Source: Sorghum bicolor
Lineage: Eukaryota > Streptophyta > Magnoliopsida > Poales > Poaceae
DNA length: 64,000 bases
Assembly (NCBI RefSeq): GCF_000003195.3
Contig: NC_012876.2
Span: 4,630,306 to 4,694,305, forward strand
Direction of reading: 5' to 3'
Shown: positions 57,585 to 64,000 of the stretch, piece by piece
Numbering within the stretch: the first letter of the stretch is position 1
Layout: each line of letters begins with the position of its first letter
The notes under the pieces: model-generated
What the model saw: only the letters and a program-made list of their open reading frames with translations
Database searches by the model: none
What the model was told of the DNA's origin: nothing
Made by a program: the position numbers and the translations under genes

Positions 57585-59346
57585 TCATTAGGTATGCTCG
57601 CCGGTCGCCACGCGGCCGACGATGGCCGGAGCACAGCTGCCTCGCCCAACCGCGCCACGCTCGCGTTCCGGCGCTGCTCGGTCTTCGAGAACCAGCCTGC
57701 CGAGCCGGCGGCATCCCCATCCCCAACCCCCTTCCCGCTCCAGCTCCTTTTCTCCCTCCACTTTGCTTTGCTCAGTTCTGCCAGCCGTGTTCCCGCCACC
57801 GTGCACTGTCGTCGACCTTGCCGAGATTTGTGAAACACACTGGAAAAATATAATGTAGAAAAATTCAAAAAATTGTCGAAACCGGTTTTAATTAGTAGAC
57901 TTGGGTTGTTTAGAACTGTAGACGGAAAAAATAAAGAACCGTATGTTTTGTTGTACCCATGTGTGCTAAATAGAAAAAAACGTTGTTCTATACAGTAAAT
58001 TACTTATATCACTACTTAGCTGTCTTTCGTACGCAGCAGAGCTAATATGAGGCTTCTTCTAGGTATATAAAGACAAGGTTAATCATTTATTGTTTTTTAC
58101 CTATTTAAAGTGTATTTGCTCTTAAAAAGAAGTTAAATTTTACGACGCTTGCAAATTATGAGAGCCCTTTGTTTCATAAAAATAGGAGGAACTAGATAGA
58201 AGCAACTTAAGTTGTGAACCGGAATCAAAAAATAAGTGGGTCTCAAACTAGCTTCTAATTAATTTTGGAGGATATAACAATATTTTAATATCTTAGAAAC
58301 TGCTTCTCTAGATCACAAAAAAGAGTTGCTTCTCATCTCAATGCATCTTATCATAATGTTCTTCCACAGCTCTGCCGCTCGCTTCCTCTCGATGCACCAG
58401 CGGCTCAGCGTCCCCATGCTCCGTGGACACATTGACTTCGGTAGCTAACGCTCATCCCCGCAACTCCCTCGCTAGCTTTATCTCCTTTTGTCTCCACAGC
58501 TTTCTCCCTCTCCAGCAACTCAGATGACTCCCTCCGACTACCATGCGCTCGATGTTAGCCCGCAATAGCGCTGATCCGCATGCTGCCATCTCGCTCACGG
58601 GTCACGATGGCACAGCCCCGTAGCACACAACCTCTCTTCGTCACCATCGCCACATACGGCGAAGCATCCATCTTGGAGCTGGATCCACGACACCACCTAC
58701 GCCACCAGCGTCCACTTGTCGTCGCCCACAGCGAGGCGTTCATGGCGTCCAATGCTACGGCGGCGCAGATCTTGACGAACTACCTGGCACACGATGCAAC
58801 ATGCGTCAAGGCGATCTCCATGTTCGTCCGCGACGGTGGCGGACGCAAGGGACATGATGAGTGCAAGCGACGATAGCATCGGGTTCGCGACGCTCGTGAT
58901 GTTTGGCGGCCTGGCGCAGGGCAGCGGTGACTACTTTGACACGTGAGCAAGCCAACACCCATGCCATCGGTGATACACTCAGTCATGACGGGTGTTCGTC
59001 CAGCAAGATCACTGTGGCACAACCCTGCAACAGCGATGTAGCGGTGTTGCCGTGCAACAACGATGTAGCGGTGTTGTCGTGCAACAACAACTTAGGTGCC
59101 AGTGACACAAGGAGAGACGAGATCCCGAATCACAGGCACCAACTACTCTCATTCGCATTTGTAGAATTAGGTTACAAGTCAGTGGTGCAGAAGCAGAAAA
59201 GTTCTAAACTGCACTTAAAAACAATCAATTATTTTTCGTAATTAATAGGTGCAGTAAATATTTTTCACAGGAGAAACTGATGGTTCTTCCAAGCACCATA
59301 TCAAAGCTCAATGTATATTTTTAATCAAATTTTGTACGCACGGCTT
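57585..59346. other. Intergenic DNA with unassigned GC-rich ORFs
   Basis: 57590-57840 and 58370-58960 are GC-rich with short open frames on both strands that I cannot assign to a family. A 27-bp unit (TGCAACARCGATGTAGCGGTG...) is duplicated in tandem at 59036-59089. No gene is supported. Confidence 0.4.
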
Positions 59347-59790
59347 TTTTTTACGAAACTGAAGGGGCCTTAGACCCTACAGAGCTTTATTAAAGAGAAA
59401 AAACCGAGTACATCAGCATACAATCAGAAAATCAACCACAAACTAAAAGAGGGAGCTAAGAGACAAAAAAAAGGAAAAAAAGTAGACTAAGACAGCAATC
59501 TATTGTAGACTTTGAATCCATTGCTCAAAACGTTCAGTGAGGTTCCCTTTCACTCTAGTCAGTCTCAGTTCTTGAAAAAACAGAACATTTGCACCATGAA
59601 TCCCAATCTGAGAATTGTTGAAGATAAGCTCATTTCTGATTTTCCAAATAGTCCAAAGCATGACAATTATAGCATTCATGAAGAAAGTAGAGCGAAGTTC
59701 TATTCTGATGGCCTTCAAATTTGCAACTGAATCACCATCCTGTACTGTATGTAGGTTCTTACAACACACTAGTTCATATGAGTCTAATAT
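59347..59790 (-). mobile_element. 5'-truncated L1-type LINE
   Basis: A minus-strand frame (59769-59500) encodes the extreme C-terminus of a plant LINE ORF2, with FFMNAIIVMLWTIWKIRNEL followed by FFQELRLTR and RFEQWIQSL. After the stop comes a 3' UTR ending TAATAAAGCTCTGTAGGG, then GGCCCCTTCAGTTTCG and an A tail at about 59355-59347. Reverse transcriptase and endonuclease domains are absent, typical 5' truncation. Confidence 0.8.
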
Positions 59791-62118
59791 ACGAATGTGT
59801 TCAGTCTAATGAGTCTATCAATTTTTCAAGTTTGTTGTATTGTTTCCCAAAATTTTGTTTGGTTGAATTTTAAGCCACCCCAGTCTGCATACTAAGGATT
59901 ATGTCAATCTGATTCAACACGTCATGGTCTTGAACTAACCTCCCCCTGCTACCCGGCGCTGCTAATTAGCAAACATTCGGATTGATAAATTTACCTCTAA
60001 CTCGATTCTTCAGACGTACTTATAACAAAGATATACATATGTGTGTTTATTTTTTAAAAATATATAATTCGCACCTCTCTTTTTTTTATAGCACCACCGC
60101 CCTGCACTACAGTCATTCTCTTTTTCACATGCGCGCACGCGCCGAGCAACTACTGCATGCAGCCAGTCTCCTGATGGCACCTTGAAAATTAAAGAAAAAA
60201 AAACTTTAAATGGTATCTTTCTGAACGTTATATCTATTTTTTAATTCTATATGCACCGTTGTATTCTACACAATGAGGTGATTAAAACTAGACCTATATT
60301 TCAAAGAATTTTATTCTAGTAATAATTTATGTGTACTAAATTACAGCATATACTAATTTACGACTTATATCAAAACTTATGTATAAAAGTTATGAAACAA
60401 CTTATGTATAAAAGTTACTAAACACAAATGAACGAATCAACTTATGACTTACGCCAAAACTAAAAAACATAGCAAGAACGAATTAACTTATAACTTATAC
60501 CACTTAACTTGAAAACATAAAAGTTATGAAACAAGTTTATGTACAAAAGTTATCAAACACAATTTGTATACATAAATTATTCTATACAACTTGTGCATAC
60601 AGTGGCGGAGCTAGAGGGAGGGTGCACTTGCCTTGTGAGTGCGTAGGATTTTACTCTGTGGATGCGAATATGGTGAAATTTTAACCATAATCACCGTTTT
60701 TTGATATATTTGTGTGCATATAAGTTATGTGAAAGAAGAATAAAAAATAAAAATAATACTAAAAAACACATAGAAGTGGACTTGTTCTGAATAAAAATAG
60801 ATGAAAAACGAAAATAAGAAATAAAATAAAAAGGTAAAGGAAAAAAGTAGAAAATAAAAAATAGATGAACACACCTATACGACTTGTTCTGAATCGGATC
60901 CTTGGCAGCCGCCGCTCACGTGTAACAGAAAAAAGATTCTGATTGAATCTTCAAATCTAAAGATCAGAACCAGTAGAAGTGGATGGGCTTCAAACATTCC
61001 TGGTTTCACCCCCACACAAAATGGAGGAAGCAAGCAGGGAAATATTACAAAATGGAGGAAGCAAGCAGTGTGCGGCGTGCCTCATAGTTGAACGTCTCCA
61101 GTGCATATCACCGTAGATAGAATTCGGCATCATTAGCACATTTGAGGGACAAACAATAGACGAATAAGAATCGGAAGGAAAATAAAAAAGATTGAGACGA
61201 ATACAAGTCTAATTTTGTGGTACTGAAATTAAAGCCAAGATTTCAATGCACCACAAAGCAATAATTAAAATTCCAGTTCGGCCGGGCCTCAGTTGAACGC
61301 CTCAAGAACATCACAAATCTCTCAACGAATTCAACTTGAAATAGTAAATCATCATCGGCACGGAATAAAAAAGAAATCGAGGAAGCTTTTCAGAGAATAA
61401 AATAAATAAAGTGGTGGAAAGAAAAACTTCAAGATGGATCTCAAAATCTCACGTAGAACCGACGACATCACACTACGATATCTGCAATCAGGAATCTCGT
61501 TGCCCTACACACACACAAAAAAAACAAACAACAAGAAGCAGAAAAGGCAGATTGGGTTCCCAACAAGTGTAGATGGAGGCGCCGCTCGTCTGGTCCTTAA
61601 ATAGCCAGGCCGCCGCGGGACGGACGGCCGAGATGACATCTGGATTCTGACCGTGCTCGCATCGATCGACCTCCAGCTGCTGCCGTCATCTTTTTCTTTT
61701 CGGCTCCGCGTGGGATGGACGCGAGGGTCCACTAGGGCACCACCGCCGTGGACCGCTTCTCCACCGACAAGTAAATTCGACATCTGTCTTCTATTTATTC
61801 TTTTCTAGTATTGAAGCAAAATTGAAAAATCTTTTAGCCATTTTTTATTTTCTATATTTTTCGTAAACGGTCGGCTGGACACATCCACCGAAGACCGAAC
61901 TCGTATTGATTGATATAGGAGGATACTTCCTATATACTCATATGCCCCTGTGATTTGGACTTACTATTTATAACTTTATACTGAGTTAGAATAAAGCCTG
62001 TGCTAAGGAAGTCCAATTTTATAACGTTAAATCTCTAAACCATAAATCCATATAAATCGTCGAGGTTACATGTTTGCCCATGTATGTATTACTGTATCTC
62101 TTTTCTTCTCTTCTTTTT
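59791..62118. other. Intergenic DNA with a lone hAT-type end
   Basis: AT-rich sequence with repeated ACTTATGTATAAAAGTTA words at 60365-60560. At 60601 CAGTGGCGGAGCTAG looks like a hAT terminal repeat, but no partner end was found. 61560-61770 is GC-rich and unassigned. No gene. Confidence 0.4.
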
Positions 62119-62132
62119 TCTATCTCTATCTA

Positions 62133-62723
62133 CAGGGGCGGACCCACAGGCTATGCCAGTTGGGCCACGGCATACCATGTGGGGCAGCCCTATACTACTT
62201 AACACAAGATTATCTTTACATAGATAAATTTGCAACAAAGTTACTAATATTGCTCACTGGCCTAGTGGTAAGTCTTTTGTTTTGAAACCTTGAAGTTGCA
62301 GGTTCAAACCATGCTGTCCTCATTTTTTGTTTTTATTTTCCATTTTGCATTCGTTTGCCGCTATATGTACTTAATCCATTTTGCATTCCTAGATAATATA
62401 CTTCGCTCTTTAGTTTTTCTGTTTTTTTTCCTCTCGTTGTGTCCCATGAGACCTCATGTGTCTTTATTTATTTATTTTTTTAAAAAATATCCGCTCTAGA
62501 TACTATAACTATAAATAATACATTTCATTTTTTTTATTTTGCAATTTTTTTCATCCCGTCTTCTTGTGTCCTGTAAGATATGCGCCATGGATGGAATAAA
62601 AATTGGTAGCTATGTATGTATGTTGTCGTGTCTGCTTTGTAAAGTCTACACTCCAACATTAATTGTGCGATGGACAAAAAATTTAGTGGCATACCCTGTC
62701 GTAAAATCCTAGATCCGCCACTG
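62133..62723. mobile_element. Non-autonomous hAT element with perfect 8-bp target duplication
   Basis: 591 bp with ends CAGGGGCGGACCCACAGG and ATCCTAGATCCGCCACTG (inverted repeats CAGKGGCGGAYC). TCTATCTA is present exactly at 62125-62132 and 62724-62731, the 8-bp duplication expected of hAT transposition. No transposase. It includes a tRNA-like internal segment. Confidence 0.88.
62258..62310 (+). other. tRNA-like A box and B box inside the hAT element
   Basis: TGGCCTAGTGG (62258-62268) and GGTTCAAACC (62301-62310) match the pol III A- and B-box consensus with a spacing of about 32 bp. A full tRNA cloverleaf is not evident, so this is a tRNA or SINE relic rather than a tRNA gene. Confidence 0.5.
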
Positions 62724-62981
62724 TCTATCTATTATACTAAAAAGATTCTAACATCACTATCTACCTGATTGATATCAAATCACGATCCTCACCTATGCAT
62801 CCATGCAAGATACGAACCATTATTCACTTTGGGTTCACATGTCCATATCCTATCTAGTTTTGATATGAAGATCGGATCTATGTGTCCGTGTTCGATATAA
62901 TGTTCTTAGAGCTCGCGCATCTACATAACAAAATTTAATAAAATATCATAATCCCGATGCAAAGCATGGGTATATATCTAG

Positions 62982-63574
62982 TAGTAATAATAATCGGCGC
63001 TTCTATCCTAGGGTTCATCCGGACACTAGGACCCGTCCACCACTCACGCGCCTGCACGTAATGCGCCTCCCATGAAAAGAAAGAAGAAAAAGAACGACAA
63101 TGAAAGAAACCACGCCATCGTCCCACGAGAAGAAAAGAAATCCTAGCGGCCCATCCCGCCATCCCGACGCGTCACACTCGTTCCCTTGCCATCCTGTCAG
63201 ATCGCCGAGGCGGAGGCGTCAGCAAGCTCGCATGCGGGTACGACATCATGACCTAGGGCACAGCTGGAGAGCGGCTCGGACGAGCGGAAGCGGATGCCTG
63301 CCGGAGGAGTGAGAGGAGAGCGAGTGCGTGCGAGAAAGCTAGGGAGAGTGAGTGGGTGCGTCCGTTCCCGTCCGCTGGGGGTCACGGGTTGGATGCGAAC
63401 AAAAGACCACGAGCGCTCGAGTCATTGCTGTGTGGTCCGTTCGAACGGACGGACGCCCATACAGTATCAATACCGAATAATAATAGAAAACACATAAAAC
63501 CATGTAGTATCGGTGTACTGTGTTTGCATGTTTCCATCTCGGCTCAAAGCCGCAAGTAAAGTTTGCTCAAAGGT
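62982..63574. other. Intergenic DNA, no gene recognised
   Basis: GC-rich from 63050 to 63420 with short open frames of no recognised family. Confidence 0.4.
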
Positions 63575-64000
63575 GCAAGTAAAGTTGAGAAACGAGCCGG
63601 CCCGGCATGGCATGGCAAGGGCCCGTGCTAGCACGAGCCCATGTGGCCCGTCGTGCCACCGAGCTGTGCCTCCATAAGCCACCGTGCCTGCCTGATGGCC
63701 CAAGCATGACACGTGGACCGATTTTCGAGCCATGCCGGCTCGAAGAGCATGAGACTCAATAGTCCATCGGACCGGTCCTAGCCCGATATATAAAAAACAC
63801 CAAATTCAATACATAATTCAACAAAAGCACAAGTAAATCACATTCAAGTCACAGACCTTGATACTTCACAATTCACATAACACAATATACTTTACAGATC
63901 ATATTTCACAAGCCACAAGTCACAGAATTTGATATTTCAAATTTCATAAATTCTCTTGTACCGGGCTGAGACCGTGCCTTCCGTTAAAAGCGAGCTGTGA
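63575..64000. mobile_element. Probable subterminal region of a larger hAT-type element
   Basis: Dense GC-rich words (CCGGCCCGGCATGGCATGGC, GGGCCCGTGCTAGCACGAGC, TGGCCCGTCGTGCC) followed by AT-rich CACAAGTCACA-type repeats resemble hAT subterminal DNA seen across grasses. It runs to the right edge, so no ends can be verified. Confidence 0.4.

Larger units (their letters stand above)
62119..62981 (+). mobile_element. Helitron-like element interrupted by a hAT element
   Basis: Without the hAT insert the 5' end reads TCTATCTCTATCTATTATAC then TAAAAAG. The 3' end reads CCCGATGCAAAGCATGGGTA then TATATCTAG before T, a hairpin plus CTAG as in grass Helitrons. The remaining body is only about 260 bp, with no coding region. 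Confidence 0.55.

Noticed and set aside
58580..58876. 98-codon plus-strand frame in a GC-rich block
   Set aside because: No family resemblance, no splice or promoter context, and overlapping frames on both strands look equally open.
60601..60640. CAGTGGCGGAGCTAG as the left end of a large hAT element ending at 62723
   Set aside because: The end at 62723 pairs with 62133 through an exact 8-bp duplication, so the copy at 60601 lacks a partner.

Overview
The window is plant nuclear DNA from a panicoid grass, most likely Sorghum bicolor or a close relative such as sugarcane or Miscanthus. The grounds are spliced plant genes with GT-AG introns, GC-rich first exons in AT-rich surroundings, and many grass-type small transposons. 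The most telling is a family with GGCCTTGTTTAGTT ends that occurs about 17 times. Species and chromosome are inference.

Layout. (1) 1-2438: SPO11-2 on the minus strand (meiotic double-strand-break enzyme). Ten exons are present and the C-terminus lies off the left edge. (2) 2601-5033: a decayed PIF/Harbinger element sits directly upstream of SPO11-2 and carries a transposase remnant and an RNase H1 N-terminal-like domain. (3) 6566-9819: a group-B (MPK4-like) MAP kinase on the plus strand, intact in frame but with an MEY activation loop and an altered catalytic loop. (4) 12590-18520: ELF7/PAF1, a Paf1-complex subunit, on the minus strand with twelve exons, convergent with the kinase. (5) 18.5-25.6 kb: repeat-rich DNA with no gene recognised. 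(6) 25921-26490: a single-exon RING-H2 E3 ligase, minus strand. (7) 26.8-41.5 kb: gene-poor DNA made of SINEs, MITEs, a Helitron and nested insertions. (8) 42057-47855: an L18a-like small membrane protein, minus strand, with introns swollen by transposons and gene fragments. (9) 48405-51826: the 5' part of a Ty3/gypsy retrotransposon (LTR, gag, protease-like region; no RT or integrase). (10) 53452-53853: a secreted 8-cysteine peptide, plus strand. (11) 55101-56099: a MATH-BTB protein, minus strand. (12) 56.1-64 kb: mostly transposon debris, including a 5'-truncated LINE, a Helitron-like element and a hAT element with a perfect 8-bp target duplication.

The genes form no operon or shared pathway and look like ordinary neighbours on a plant chromosome arm. 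All are minus strand except the MAP kinase and the cysteine-rich peptide. The points most worth a second look are the MAP kinase lacking the TEY threonine, a probable GC-AG intron in SPO11-2, several nested transposon stacks with exact target duplications, and a MITE ending 16 bp from a TATA box. I saw no clear sign of a wholly new biological system. Exon borders were placed by eye from splice signals, reading phase and remembered family sequence; no alignment was run.
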